A stretch of 64,000 nt of DNA from Maritalea porphyrae (GTDB lineage Bacteria > Pseudomonadota > Alphaproteobacteria > Rhizobiales > Devosiaceae). Below, one piece after another: positions 27,058 through 35,663 of this stretch. Under the pieces are notes generated by a model, which saw nothing but the letters and a program-made list of their open reading frames with translations, was not told where the DNA came from and ran no database searches. The first letter of the stretch is position 1, and every line of letters begins with the position of its first letter. A program made the position numbers and the translations under genes. Location: positions 1 to 64,000 of the forward strand of contig NZ_BSNI01000001.1 in NCBI RefSeq assembly GCF_030159895.1. Direction: 5' to 3'.

Positions 27058-28122
27058 ATGACAGAAGAGAGAATGTGTTTTGTTATCGGCGCGGGAGCCA
27101 GTAAGTCGGCAGGTTTTCCGCTGGGTCCCGATTTAGCAGGACTTATACAATCACTTTTTCTTACTCATAGGGATTTCAACCTAACCAAGCAATACAGCCT
27201 CGTTGACCAAGACTTTTCCCATGCGCTAAATCCACTCAGGGGGGACTTCAGCGGCAGTGAATTAGAGAACGCAAGTATAGAACTGGCACATTCGCTCGAT
27301 CAAGGGGAATCAATTGACAGGATTCTTCATGTGAATAGCAACAATCGGGCCATGGTTAAGCTCGGAAAGGTTGCAATCACTTATTGCATCCTGCGTGCCG
27401 AGAATAAAAGCACTCTCAGAATCCCCCCTGGCAATATCTATAATCGCTTGGATTTCAATGCCGCAGGCAACAATTGGTATAGGAAACTCTGGCAGCTAGT
27501 TTTCTATAAGTATAGCGTAGACGAACTTCTAGAACGAGCAAAGCAAATTAAATTTATCGTCTTCAACTACGATCGTTGCATTGAACACTACTTGTTTGAG
27601 TCGTTTAAGAACTGTTACCCCGCAAATCGCGAGTTCGCCCACCAATTCATCTCGAACATTGAGTTTATTCATCCGTACGGGCAAGTTGGTATCTTACCAT
27701 ACAACAGCGCAATCAAGGATTCTGCAAATCAAGTAGTTGGTTTCGGAGAAAAGGTTCACTCCAGTCGCTACGCTGAGCTTTCCACCGGGATTAGAGTCTT
27801 TACCGAAGGAGTAGATCCAAACGGTGGAACATTTGAGAGTATTCAACAAACAATTCAGTCAACCGATAGACTTATATTCGTGGGTTTCGGATTTATGGAT
27901 TTAAACCTAAAGATCCTCGGCCCGTCGGCTCGAAGCAATCACAAGGGCCCTAGAAGAATACTTGCAACTGCATTAGGAGAAAGTGATTCCAATTGTGATT
28001 GGGTGAAACAACAACTATCTCTCATTTCTCGAGTTGGTTTCGAGAGTAACACCGTTGTCGACAACTCAGCTGATTGCTTGGCATTGCTTACAAATTACTC
28101 AAATCGGATAGCTTCCAACTAA
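27058..28122 (+). CDS. SIR2-like domain protein, probable defence gene
   Basis: 354 aa from ATG 27058; a TTG at 27022 is less likely. N-terminal NAD-site motif MCFVIGAGASKSAGFPLG, then FIVFNYDRCIEHYL, IEFIHPYGQVG and LIFVGFGFMDLNLKIL, the pattern of SIR2-like NADase or nucleotide-binding folds in phage-defence proteins. No partner effector (APAZ, HerA, ThsB) is adjacent. DNA is visibly more AT-rich than the flanks. It is boxed between 30-bp direct repeats, so it arrived by insertion at the scfR 3' end. Confidence 0.75.
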   Translation: MTEERMCFVIGAGASKSAGFPLGPDLAGLIQSLFLTHRDFNLTKQYSLVDQDFSHALNPLRGDFSGSELENASIELAHSLDQGESIDRILHVNSNNRAMVKLGKVAITYCILRAENKSTLRIPPGNIYNRLDFNAAGNNWYRKLWQLVFYKYSVDELLERAKQIKFIVFNYDRCIEHYLFESFKNCYPANREFAHQFISNIEFIHPYGQVGILPYNSAIKDSANQVVGFGEKVHSSRYAELSTGIRVFTEGVDPNGGTFESIQQTIQSTDRLIFVGFGFMDLNLKILGPSARSNHKGPRRILATALGESDSNCDWVKQQLSLISRVGFESNTVVDNSADCLALLTNYSNRIASN

Positions 28123-28135
28123 AAACAATTCGTTG

Positions 28136-28165
28136 CGAGCGATCGGTTGTGCCTTATGAGATTGT
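28136..28165. repeat. 30-bp direct repeat, right copy
   Basis: Second copy of the scfR 3' end. Beyond it the original reading frame would run on to a TAA at 28215, adding about 17 residues absent from present ScfR. It abuts the minus-strand terminator at 28167. Confidence 0.9.
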
Positions 28166-28166
28166 C

Positions 28167-28194
28167 AAAAAAAACCTCCCCATTGCTGAGGAGG
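28167..28194 (-). terminator. Rho-independent terminator of the small paralogue genes
   Basis: On the minus strand CCTCC (28194-28190) pairs with GGAGG (28179-28175), followed by eight T. Well placed to end the transcript of the gene at 28244-28453. Confidence 0.75.
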
Positions 28195-28243
28195 AAATGA
28201 TGGGTACGGGGAAGTAACCCACATAAAACAAGTTAAAGGATAG

Positions 28244-28453
28244 CTAGGCTTCCTTGTCGACCAACGTGCCCTGGCCTTTATTGACCGGCGCTTTGATCTG
28301 TTCGCGACGCTCTTGCATCACTTGGATATTCTCTTTGTCCGCAGCTTCGACTTTTTCGCGCTTTTCGCCTTCGCGCGCTGCTTCCATATGCTGTTTTATT
28401 GGATCAGGTCGTTCATATGTTGGGGCCAACCCAACGCCTGCGACTGCACTCAT
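28244..28453 (-). CDS. Small charged protein, paralogue of the 28480 gene
   Basis: 69 aa, helical and Glu/Lys-rich. Shares MSA..G.G....Y.R.DPI at the start, a K.EAA segment in the middle and G.LVDK at the end with its neighbour. AAGGAGAAG ribosome site upstream of ATG 28453. No membrane segment or Cys. Unknown family. Its stop is 50 bp from the terminator. Confidence 0.65.
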   Translation of the reverse strand: MSAVAGVGLAPTYERPDPIKQHMEAAREGEKREKVEAADKENIQVMQERREQIKAPVNKGQGTLVDKEA

Positions 28454-28479
28454 TTCAACTTCTCCTTGTCAACTCCAGT

Positions 28480-28689
28480 TTAAACCGCTTTATCAACCAG
28501 CAAGCCCATGCCTTCAGGTGTGGGCAAGTTCAACTCACGCACAACCTCGTTGATCGCGGTCAAGGTGGCTTCGTTCGCCGCTTCAACCGCTTGAAGTTTG
28601 GCTTTCGCCACTTCCACTCTTAAGTTCTTTTCAATCGGGTCTGTTCGCGCATAACTATCGCCGCGCCCAGCCCCTGAAAGCGCACTCAT
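28480..28689 (-). CDS. Small charged protein, paralogue of the 28244 gene
   Basis: 69 aa, same length as its neighbour and related to it (shared N-terminal DPI motif, central VEAAN, C-terminal LLVDKAV). AAGGAGAAG ribosome site before ATG 28689. The 26-bp gap between the two indicates one transcript arising from tandem duplication. The pair lies just after the pspA operon terminator and so is a separate unit. Confidence 0.65.
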   Translation of the reverse strand: MSALSGAGRGDSYARTDPIEKNLRVEVAKAKLQAVEAANEATLTAINEVVRELNLPTPEGMGLLVDKAV

Positions 28690-28798
28690 GTCGCTTCTCC
28701 TTGAACAATTTTCAAGGATTACTGTAGCAAACCCGAAATAAGGGCCAGTTAGAATGATTATTCAAATTGCAGCTATTTCTGAAACACTCCAAAAACGA

Positions 28799-28825
28799 AA
28801 AACCCCCGCTTTTCAGCGAGGGTTT
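28799..28825 (-). terminator. Rho-independent terminator of the pspA operon
   Basis: AAACCC-c-CGCT, loop, AGCG-a-GGGTTT; on the minus strand it reads into TTTTTCG. Ends pspA-yiaA-like transcription. Confidence 0.8.
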
Positions 28826-28851
28826 CTAAGTGTTCTGGAGGTCACTAGTTG

Positions 28852-29127
28852 TTAGATTTGGTCGTCGCTAACCGCATATTCTTTCAGCAGCTTTTCATTT
28901 TTAGCGCTTTCAAGTTTTGCGTAAATCTCTTCAGACTTGCGTTGATCAAACCGGTATTTTACCAAGTTCACCAAACAGATCATCAGCATGGCCAATCCCA
29001 TGACCCAGTAGCCTTTGGTGGCAAGGTCAACATCGACAATCCAAATTGAGATGCCAAGCAAACCCAAGGCCGTTAGCACGCCAGCACCATTGAAAAGAAT
29101 ATAGATTGAATTTTCATCGTTATGCAT
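28852..29127 (-). CDS. YiaA/YiaB-like inner membrane protein
   Basis: 91 aa with two transmembrane helices (about residues 8-30 and 39-58) and a charged C-terminal helix (RKSEEIYAKLESAKNEKLL). Matches the YiaAB layout. Follows pspA by 54 bp on the same strand, which suggests a membrane-stress role. Confidence 0.75.
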   Translation of the reverse strand: MHNDENSIYILFNGAGVLTALGLLGISIWIVDVDLATKGYWVMGLAMLMICLVNLVKYRFDQRKSEEIYAKLESAKNEKLLKEYAVSDDQI

Positions 29128-29181
29128 TTTTGTTTTCCCTTTTAAATATTCTTCTTCGAAATATATCTTCCGAATAGAGTA

Positions 29182-29862
29182 CTATTTTCCCTGCTGTTTA
29201 AGTCGAGTTAACACGTCCGTTGCATCCACTTTGGACTTGTCGCCAAACCCCGCTTGCGCCAACCGGTCGCCAATATCTGATTTGGTGAGACCTGCATCAA
29301 TTTGATCAAGCACTTCAGATTCTTCCAATGGATCATCAGAACTGGTGACACGAGCAATTAGAGCCTCGGCCTCATTGATTGCGGTGGTGCTTGATAGGCT
29401 GCGGTTCAAAGACTTTTGAGCACGCTTGTCTGCATCAATCGCCCTTGCAGTCACCAATCCCTGCTTAAGATCGACGATACGACGATGTGCCTTTTCAACC
29501 GACGACTGCGTCCGTGAAACACGATGCTCGAGTTCATCCAGCGTGGCTTGGCGCACTGCGCCCTCGTTTTCAATTTCAGCAATCGCTTCCGCAGCGTCCA
29601 TCGCCAATTCTTCTTTGCCCGCTTCAAGCGCCGCACTTGCCCGTTTCTCCAAATCCTTGGCTCGGTTCTGCAAGGTCGAAAGCATTTTCTCTTCACCGCG
29701 CTTGCGGATAATCAATGATGCAAGTGTGCGCTTTGCACCAGAGAGCCCGGCCTCCGCTTCACGAACTTTTTGTTCAATCAATTCAACAGCATATTTGTCT
29801 GTCAATTGATCTTCCGCTTTCGCGCTAAAACTCTTTAGCAATGTACCAAACAAGTTACCCAT
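29182..29862 (-). CDS. pspA: PspA/IM30 family membrane-stress protein
   Basis: 226 aa from ATG 29862 (MGNLFGTLLKSFSAKAEDQLTDKY). Long coiled-coil helices (residues ~25-180) typical of the ESCRT-III-like PspA family that binds and protects the inner membrane. The C-terminal extension (LTKSDIGDRLAQAGFGD) is longer than E. coli PspA. No pspF/pspBC nearby; instead a TetR gene and operators lie upstream. The longer ATG at 29886 lacks a ribosome site. Confidence 0.9.
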   Translation of the reverse strand: MGNLFGTLLKSFSAKAEDQLTDKYAVELIEQKVREAEAGLSGAKRTLASLIIRKRGEEKMLSTLQNRAKDLEKRASAALEAGKEELAMDAAEAIAEIENEGAVRQATLDELEHRVSRTQSSVEKAHRRIVDLKQGLVTARAIDADKRAQKSLNRSLSSTTAINEAEALIARVTSSDDPLEESEVLDQIDAGLTKSDIGDRLAQAGFGDKSKVDATDVLTRLKQQGK

Positions 29863-29879
29863 GTCGTTTTCCTTTATTT

Positions 29880-29892
29880 TGAACACCGTTCA
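29880..29892. promoter_or_regulatory. Secondary TetR operator candidate
   Basis: TGAAC-acc-GTTCA, imperfect relative of the other TGAACA-type sites; sits 18 bp before the pspA start. Confidence 0.45.
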
Positions 29893-29913
29893 CAATTCAC
29901 AAGATACACTATT

Positions 29914-29951
29914 TTAAACACTGTTCAATAGAAAAATTGAACAGTGTTTAA
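29914..29951. promoter_or_regulatory. Main TetR operator upstream of pspA
   Basis: Perfect 16-bp inverted repeat, TTAAACACTGTTCAAT and its complement, separated by AGAAAA. It contains the TGTTCA half-site also found upstream of the TetR gene itself (30649). Confidence 0.7.
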
Positions 29952-30027
29952 TTTAATCGCACAGACAAGCTTAGTGATTTACATTTTCCCGTTATTTTAC
30001 AGGAATTTAGTTAGATCGAAAAAAGTT

Positions 30028-30633
30028 CTATTTTTTTGCGTTTCGATATGAATCAAGATGAATTGAGACCAGCTGGTGCGCTATTTCATCAATATCTCTG
30101 TTCATGATCAGCTGCAGACGACCCGAATTTTCCAATGAAGAAACACTGTGCACACTGGCAAACAGAAGACGACTGGCTTCTTGCGCTTCAACTTCAGGCA
30201 AATCCGGACGCTCAGCCATAAAGCACTCGGTGAGCATTTGGATAAGTCCCGAAATTTTGCCCACATACCATTCAGGTACGGCTGCATCAGGCGCACGCTT
30301 GAATTCAAACAACGCATTCCAAAGATGTTTGTTGTCACGCACGTAAGACAAAAACACATCGGCATACCGATGCAGCGTCTCCCCTGTCACCTCCCCTTCA
30401 CGCGCACTCAAAAAGGCTTCAGCCAATCCATTCAGCGTTCCGACATTGACGGCGGTGACGATGGCATCAAGATCATCAAAGTGGTGGTACAACGTACCTG
30501 GCGCATAGCCAATTTGTTTGGACAACGATCGCGCCGACAGTTTCTCAACACCATGCTCGACGATCATGCTTGTCGCCGTATCAACGATCAACTTTACCAG
30601 CTCCTCGCGAGTGTGGTCTGCCCGTCGTGCCAT
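30028..30633 (-). CDS. TetR-family transcriptional regulator
   Basis: 201 aa. N-terminal helix-turn-helix HGVEKLSARSLSKQIGYAPGTLYHHFDDLDAIV (residues 21-54), then a TetR_C ligand domain with AVNVGTLNGLAEAF. Same strand as pspA, about 165 bp upstream of it. Both genes carry TGAACA-type palindromes, so it likely represses pspA and itself. Ligand unknown; a membrane-active compound is plausible. Confidence 0.9.
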   Translation of the reverse strand: MARRADHTREELVKLIVDTATSMIVEHGVEKLSARSLSKQIGYAPGTLYHHFDDLDAIVTAVNVGTLNGLAEAFLSAREGEVTGETLHRYADVFLSYVRDNKHLWNALFEFKRAPDAAVPEWYVGKISGLIQMLTECFMAERPDLPEVEAQEASRLLFASVHSVSSLENSGRLQLIMNRDIDEIAHQLVSIHLDSYRNAKK

Positions 30634-30648
30634 GTTTTTACCTCTTGC

Positions 30649-30661
30649 TGAACAATGTTCA
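30649..30661. promoter_or_regulatory. TetR autoregulatory operator
   Basis: TGAACAATGTTCA, a perfect palindrome around the central base, 15 bp upstream of the tetR start. Confidence 0.6.
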
Positions 30662-30704
30662 ATTACGCCTTACATCGCATTTCTGCAAGGTCATTCTTCA
30701 ACAA

Positions 30705-31604
30705 TCAGCTTTTCACATCGCCTATATGCACCAATCGCTCGAGTAAGAAGTCTTTGAACGCCCGAACGCGCGTGGGCATCAGTTTCTTATCCGCATAAAC
30801 CATATAGACATGACGCATTTCGGTTTCGAATTCGGGCAGCACCCGAACCAACCGCCCATCCTCAACCGGCTGATGCATATAGAAGCGTGGACCATAGACG
30901 ATGCCGAGCCCTTTAATCGCCGCATCGACGACGCCACGAATTGAACTGATTACATAGCGCGGTGTTGGGGTGAGTTCATATCGCCCATCGGGCGTCTTAA
31001 AGGCCCAACCCTTCATCGGGTCCGACGTCAACAAATCGTATTCCGGTAAATCTTGCGGGCGCTGCGGATGACCCACTTTTTCTAAATACTCGGGTGCTGC
31101 AGCAACCCACATCTCCGTATCGAATATCTTCTTTTGAACTAGCCCGGGCTGAGTTGGCGGCAAAACCACAAGTGAAAGATCAAGCTGATCATCGATGAAT
31201 TGCTGATCATTGATGGCGAACTTCAAACTGATATCAACTTCAGGATGCTGCTTCAAAAAATCAACAACCCAACCGTGCAAATAGTCAATGGCCATTGATT
31301 CAGGGCAAGAAACCCGGATCGAGCCGCGCAACCGCTCGCCATCATCGCTTAACAACGAAATCTGTTCATGCAGATGTGAAAATCCAGCACTTAGCGCATT
31401 GTAATAGCGCTCACCAGCGGTCGTAAGTTGAAATCGTTTTGCGCTGCGAAACAGAAGTTGCTGACCCACGCGATCTTCCATTTGCGCTAGATTGCGAGAC
31501 AAAGTCGGAACAGACACACCGAGTTTTTGTGCCGCCGAAGTGAGGCTGCCGGCCTCCACCATCTCGCAAAACCAACTTAACGCATTCAAGTCTAATGATT
31601 TCAT
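30705..31604 (-). CDS. LysR-family transcriptional regulator
   Basis: 299 aa, normal length. Winged HTH at residues 3-62 (LNALSWFCEMVEAGSLTSAAQKLGVSVPTLSRNLAQMEDRVG) and a periplasmic-binding-like effector domain (VSCPESMAIDYLHGWVVDFLKQHPEVDI). Divergent from the DUF2798 gene at 31700; the 95-bp gap has an ATATTTGAAATAT-like box, a possible LysR site. Confidence 0.92.
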   Translation of the reverse strand: MKSLDLNALSWFCEMVEAGSLTSAAQKLGVSVPTLSRNLAQMEDRVGQQLLFRSAKRFQLTTAGERYYNALSAGFSHLHEQISLLSDDGERLRGSIRVSCPESMAIDYLHGWVVDFLKQHPEVDISLKFAINDQQFIDDQLDLSLVVLPPTQPGLVQKKIFDTEMWVAAAPEYLEKVGHPQRPQDLPEYDLLTSDPMKGWAFKTPDGRYELTPTPRYVISSIRGVVDAAIKGLGIVYGPRFYMHQPVEDGRLVRVLPEFETEMRHVYMVYADKKLMPTRVRAFKDFLLERLVHIGDVKS

Positions 31605-31699
31605 TTTTGCAATTTAACTTTTCCTATTTGGATATTTACCATCGATATTTGAAATATTAGAGATAGAGCATCAAAATAACAACAGCTTGGAGATTTAGT

Positions 31700-31936
31700 A
31701 TGGAAAAACTTCCCGCTCGCTTCCGCCAACCAATAGTTGGGCTATGCATCATGATTGTGATGATAACGTGCCTACCGGCCATCTTGGTTTTGCAAAACAT
31801 CCCCGAAGGCGCACCCTTCTGGCCCGCGTGGCAAAATGCGCTTGGACAAGTTGCGCCATTTGCAATTCCACTCGCAGTCGCGTCGGCGTTAGTTTTCAAC
31901 CTTGCGGCCAACGCTTTCATCGAAAAAGTACAATAA
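31700..31936 (+). CDS. DUF2798-type small membrane protein
   Basis: 78 aa with two transmembrane helices (VGLCIMIVMITCLPAILVL and PFAIPLAVASALVFNLAANAF). Matches DUF2798 in size and layout, a family often found next to LysR genes. Preceded by GGAG (31690). Role unknown. Confidence 0.75.
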   Translation: MEKLPARFRQPIVGLCIMIVMITCLPAILVLQNIPEGAPFWPAWQNALGQVAPFAIPLAVASALVFNLAANAFIEKVQ

Positions 31937-32036
31937 CCCCAATGGGCGCGGTTTCCCGCCGCGCCATAATCCCTTGCCAAATGCCTTCAATCTGGTTAGC
32001 CCTTGCGCACTTAACAAAAAGCAAGGCAGTGATCGC

Positions 32037-32687
32037 ATGGTAGATCCAGCAAAAGACATCCAGCACAAATGGCATGAAGACGTTATCGCCATAATAACCG
32101 GAACATTGCTGGTTGCATTGGGGGTGACCCTTTACAAACACACTTTGCTCGGCACTGGTGGCATCAATGGATTGGCGCTACTGCTCAACTATGTCACGCC
32201 ATTTGGGTTTGGCTTGATTTTCTTCGTGCTCAACTTGCCGTTCTATTGGCTGGCGTGGAAGCGCCTGGGGCCAAGCTTTACCATCAAGACGTTCGCCTCA
32301 GTCGCCTTGGTATCTGTACTGGTTCAGCTGGTGCCGACATGGATTAGTTTTGATCAGCTAAACCCTTACTTTGCGACCATCATTGGCGGCATCTTAATGG
32401 GTACTGGCCTGCTGATCCTATTTAGACACAAATCCGGTTTGGGTGGCGTGAATATCCTCGCGGTATATTTGCAGGAAACCTACGGCATACGCGCTGGCTA
32501 TTTGCAAATGGGCATTGACCTCGCCATCCTTGTGGGCGCGTTCTTTGTTTTGCCCTTCGACAAAGTCATGCTTTCAATTGTGGGTGCTCTAGTGCTGAAC
32601 CTTGTGATCGCGATGAACTTTCGACCTGGCAGATATGTCGGGTTTTCAGGCGCATTTCTGGCGGAAAAACAACCTGTCAAAAAATAG
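32037..32687 (+). CDS. YitT-family membrane protein
   Basis: 216 aa from ATG 32037. Five to six membrane helices; GTLLVALGVTLYKHTLLGTGGINGLALLL is the YitT/DUF161 signature, with GHKSGLGGVN-like FRHKSGLGGVNILAVYLQ. Transport role presumed but unproven. It ends one base before the convergent sensor kinase gene. Confidence 0.85.
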   Translation: MVDPAKDIQHKWHEDVIAIITGTLLVALGVTLYKHTLLGTGGINGLALLLNYVTPFGFGLIFFVLNLPFYWLAWKRLGPSFTIKTFASVALVSVLVQLVPTWISFDQLNPYFATIIGGILMGTGLLILFRHKSGLGGVNILAVYLQETYGIRAGYLQMGIDLAILVGAFFVLPFDKVMLSIVGALVLNLVIAMNFRPGRYVGFSGAFLAEKQPVKK

Positions 32688-35411
32688 CTATTCTGCCGCT
32701 TTGGCCATTTGGGCCAACGGCAATGTAACGCGGAAGCAGGCACCCTCGCCGGTCCCGCGCACCAAATCAATCTTGCCGTTCATATGGGTAACAATCTGTG
32801 AGCTAATGGCCAAGCCAAGTCCAGACCCAGTCTGCGCATTTGAGACGCCGCGATGTCCACGCGAAAACTTGTTAAATACGCGCTTGCGGTCTTTTGGCGC
32901 AATCCCCGGACCATTGTCCTGAAACTCGATTTGCAATCGCTTACCCACCCGCTTCATGCTCACCGCGACATATGGGTCTTCACAATCGTTATATTTGACC
33001 GCGTTGGAAATCAGATTGATAAACACCTGACACAAGCGATCACCATTGGCTTCAACAACGGCATTTTCGAGCACCGCCCCCATGCGAATTTCAATGCCTG
33101 AAGACTTCGCCAAAGGCTCACAAACGAGCGCGGCGCGATGGAGCACTTTGAGCACTTCAACGGGTTCGTTGTCCCAAGTTTTTTCGCCACGTTCGAGCGC
33201 ACTCAAATCTAAAATCTCATCAAGCAACAATGTCAGCCGAAGGCTCTCAGTGTGAATGGTCGACAAAAACCGCTGTCTTTCGTCGCTCGTTACACCTTCT
33301 GGGTCCAACAAGATTTCAGAAAATGAGCGAATAGAAGTCATTGGTGTGCGCACTTCATGGCTCACTTGGGACAAAAACTCATCCTTTTCCTGATCAAGCT
33401 CCCTGAGTTTCTCGTTGGCGTCTTGCAGCTTCTCAGCAGTTTCACGCAGCTCTTCTGACTTTTGCTCAAGCTGCTGCGAATATTCAATTACTTGCTGAGT
33501 CTCATCAGCAATTTGCATGACCTCCTGCAGTGAAATATTATCGCCAGACACAACTTGCGAAAGCATGACGTGTGCAGAAGCGGCGCCTATAGAGCCGGCC
33601 AATTCTTTTTCTAGGTGCGCAATAAAATCCGGAGTCGGTTCAAAGCGCGCACGAGAACCCGGCTCCTTTTTTACATAGCTATCAAATACAGCGGTCGCTC
33701 GCTCAGCACCAAGCACACGCTGCGCAACAAAAAACAAATCGTTTGCCGCAGCCGACGAACGCATAAAACGCGTCTCGGTGCCAGGGAGCCGGCGAAAGGC
33801 ATCGACAAACAAAGTACCTTGAATGCGTTCAAGCGCAGATTGATTGGTGCTTAAAGAAACCAAGACCATGAGGCCCGTATTTGCCAGTAAGCTCCAGAAG
33901 ACCGAATGAACAAGCGGGTCAATGCCTTCAAGACCAAACAGCGCTTCGGGGCGCAAGAAACTAATACCATATGGGCCGTGTGCAACCCAGTCGGCAACCA
34001 TGCCGCCGGTTTCCACAAAGCTTGGGAAAAATAAAGTGTAGAACCACACCGAAAATCCAACAAACAGACCAACGCCTGCGCCTTTCGACGTCGCATCTCG
34101 CCAGTAGAGCGCTGCAATAATCGCCGGCAAGAATTGCGCAACGCCGGCAAATGAAATCAAGCCAATTCGCGCTAGCGCACCCGAACCGTTGGTAAGCCAG
34201 AAATACAAGAACCCTAGCGCAAGCACGGCACAGATTGATATCCGGCGGCTATTGAGCAAAAGATTTGTGACGCCCTGCCCGTCACCAGATTCCGCTATCC
34301 AAGGCGTGCGCAATGCGATCGGCATCACAATGTGGTTGCTGACCATAATAGAAAGCGCAATCGAAGCGATAATGATCATTGAAGTCGCTGACGAAAACCC
34401 ACCAATAAAGGCAAACAAGGCAAGCATTTCCTGTCCATGCGCCAAAGGCAAGGTCAAAACAAACATATCAGGATCAGTACCGGCGGGCAGCAGATTCAAC
34501 CCAACAATTGCAATGGGGAGAGTGAAAACGCTCATCCCCAAGAGATACAAAGGGAATGCCCAACTTGCGGTTCGCAAGTGGTTTTCATCGGAGTTTTCGA
34601 CAACCGTGATCTGGAACTGACGCGGCAAACAAATAATTGCCGCCGCCGACAAAACCATGATGGTTACCCAGCGCGTACCAAAGCCACCATTGTCATAGAC
34701 ATTCACACCCGCGGCTTCAGCGCGCGAAAAGATTTCGGCAAATCCGCCGCCCAAACCAAACACCACAAAAATGCCAACAGACAGCAATGCAACAAGTTTC
34801 ACTATCGCTTCAAACGCAATCGCGGCAACCACGCCATGATGCTGTTCCTTGGCGTCGACGTTCCGTGTGCCAAACAAAATCGTAAACAGCGCCATCCCGA
34901 CGGCGACCCCGAGCGCCAGCCGATTATCGTCTGTCCTGTCACCTACACCTGTTACAATACTGTCAGAAGAAATAACAAACAGGCTGGTGGTAATCGCCTT
35001 AAGCTGCAATGCAATGTAAGGCGTTGTGCCAATAACAGCGATCAGCGTAACAAGAACAGCCAACCGGTTGCTCTTTCCAAATCTAGACGAAATCAAATCC
35101 GCAACAGAAGTAATCCGCTGGTTACGTCCGATGCGCACCAATTTGCGCAAGCCAAACCACCACCCGACAAATACCAAGGTCGGGCCAAGATAAATGGCAA
35201 AAAACTCAAGTCCAGAACGTGCAGCAGAACCAACGGCGCCGTAGAATGTCCAGCTGGTGCAGTACACCGATATAGCGAGTGTGTAGACCAAGGGTGAACG
35301 CAGAAACTGGCCCCGATCGCCTTCCGCCAAACGTTCAGAAAAATAGGCCAACGCAAACAACAAGATCACATAGCCAACAGAAATTAGTATGACGAGATTG
35401 GCCGAAATCAT
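32688..35411 (-). CDS. Sodium:solute symporter-histidine kinase fusion (CrbS-like)
   Basis: 907 aa. Residues 1 to ~510 are a 12-13-helix SSS/SLC5-like transporter domain; then a coiled-coil linker (QQLEQKSEELRETAEKLQDANEKLRELDQ), HisKA with SHEVRTPMTSIRSF (His near residue 685) and HATPase_c with NLISNAVKYND, DNGPGIAP and GSGLGLAI. Sensors of this architecture (CrbS, CbrA) control acetate or amino-acid use; CrbSR activates acs in Vibrio and Pseudomonas. Start overlaps the small membrane gene upstream (ATGA). No receiver or PAS domain seen. Confidence 0.93.
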   Translation of the reverse strand: MISANLVILISVGYVILLFALAYFSERLAEGDRGQFLRSPLVYTLAISVYCTSWTFYGAVGSAARSGLEFFAIYLGPTLVFVGWWFGLRKLVRIGRNQRITSVADLISSRFGKSNRLAVLVTLIAVIGTTPYIALQLKAITTSLFVISSDSIVTGVGDRTDDNRLALGVAVGMALFTILFGTRNVDAKEQHHGVVAAIAFEAIVKLVALLSVGIFVVFGLGGGFAEIFSRAEAAGVNVYDNGGFGTRWVTIMVLSAAAIICLPRQFQITVVENSDENHLRTASWAFPLYLLGMSVFTLPIAIVGLNLLPAGTDPDMFVLTLPLAHGQEMLALFAFIGGFSSATSMIIIASIALSIMVSNHIVMPIALRTPWIAESGDGQGVTNLLLNSRRISICAVLALGFLYFWLTNGSGALARIGLISFAGVAQFLPAIIAALYWRDATSKGAGVGLFVGFSVWFYTLFFPSFVETGGMVADWVAHGPYGISFLRPEALFGLEGIDPLVHSVFWSLLANTGLMVLVSLSTNQSALERIQGTLFVDAFRRLPGTETRFMRSSAAANDLFFVAQRVLGAERATAVFDSYVKKEPGSRARFEPTPDFIAHLEKELAGSIGAASAHVMLSQVVSGDNISLQEVMQIADETQQVIEYSQQLEQKSEELRETAEKLQDANEKLRELDQEKDEFLSQVSHEVRTPMTSIRSFSEILLDPEGVTSDERQRFLSTIHTESLRLTLLLDEILDLSALERGEKTWDNEPVEVLKVLHRAALVCEPLAKSSGIEIRMGAVLENAVVEANGDRLCQVFINLISNAVKYNDCEDPYVAVSMKRVGKRLQIEFQDNGPGIAPKDRKRVFNKFSRGHRGVSNAQTGSGLGLAISSQIVTHMNGKIDLVRGTGEGACFRVTLPLAQMAKAAE

Positions 35412-35656
35412 GGCTTATCGACCGTCTTTTTCTCAAGCTCAGCTTGATCAGCGCCTGCGCGTGGCAATCCACGTGTTAAAACAAGTGATGCAACAACCAA
35501 GAAAAGCCATACGGCAAACATGTAAGCAACGATGAGCGGAATACCAAAGACGTCTGCGTCCACATCGAACAGCATTACAATAGGCGGCATAACCAGCATT
35601 GCGCCCACTACTGGGAGGAAAAACGCAAACCCTTCACTACGCTTTCGACTGGCCAT
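35408..35656 (-). CDS. Small two-helix membrane protein, partner of the sensor kinase
   Basis: 82 aa. Two transmembrane segments (about residues 12-30 and 38-60) and a charged tail (DQAELEKKTVDKP). Sits between the response regulator and the SSS-kinase, overlapping the kinase start, like small accessory subunits of SSS transporters (e.g. YjcH with ActP), though sequence similarity is not evident. Role inferred from position only. Confidence 0.75.
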   Translation of the reverse strand: MASRKRSEGFAFFLPVVGAMLVMPPIVMLFDVDADVFGIPLIVAYMFAVWLFLVVASLVLTRGLPRAGADQAELEKKTVDKP

Positions 35657-35663
35657 TACACAT

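Noticed and set aside
34437-35297. 286-codon frame opposite the sensor kinase
   Set aside because: Antisense to well-supported transporter-kinase codons; composition (Asn, Arg and Gln rich) is typical of a shadow frame.
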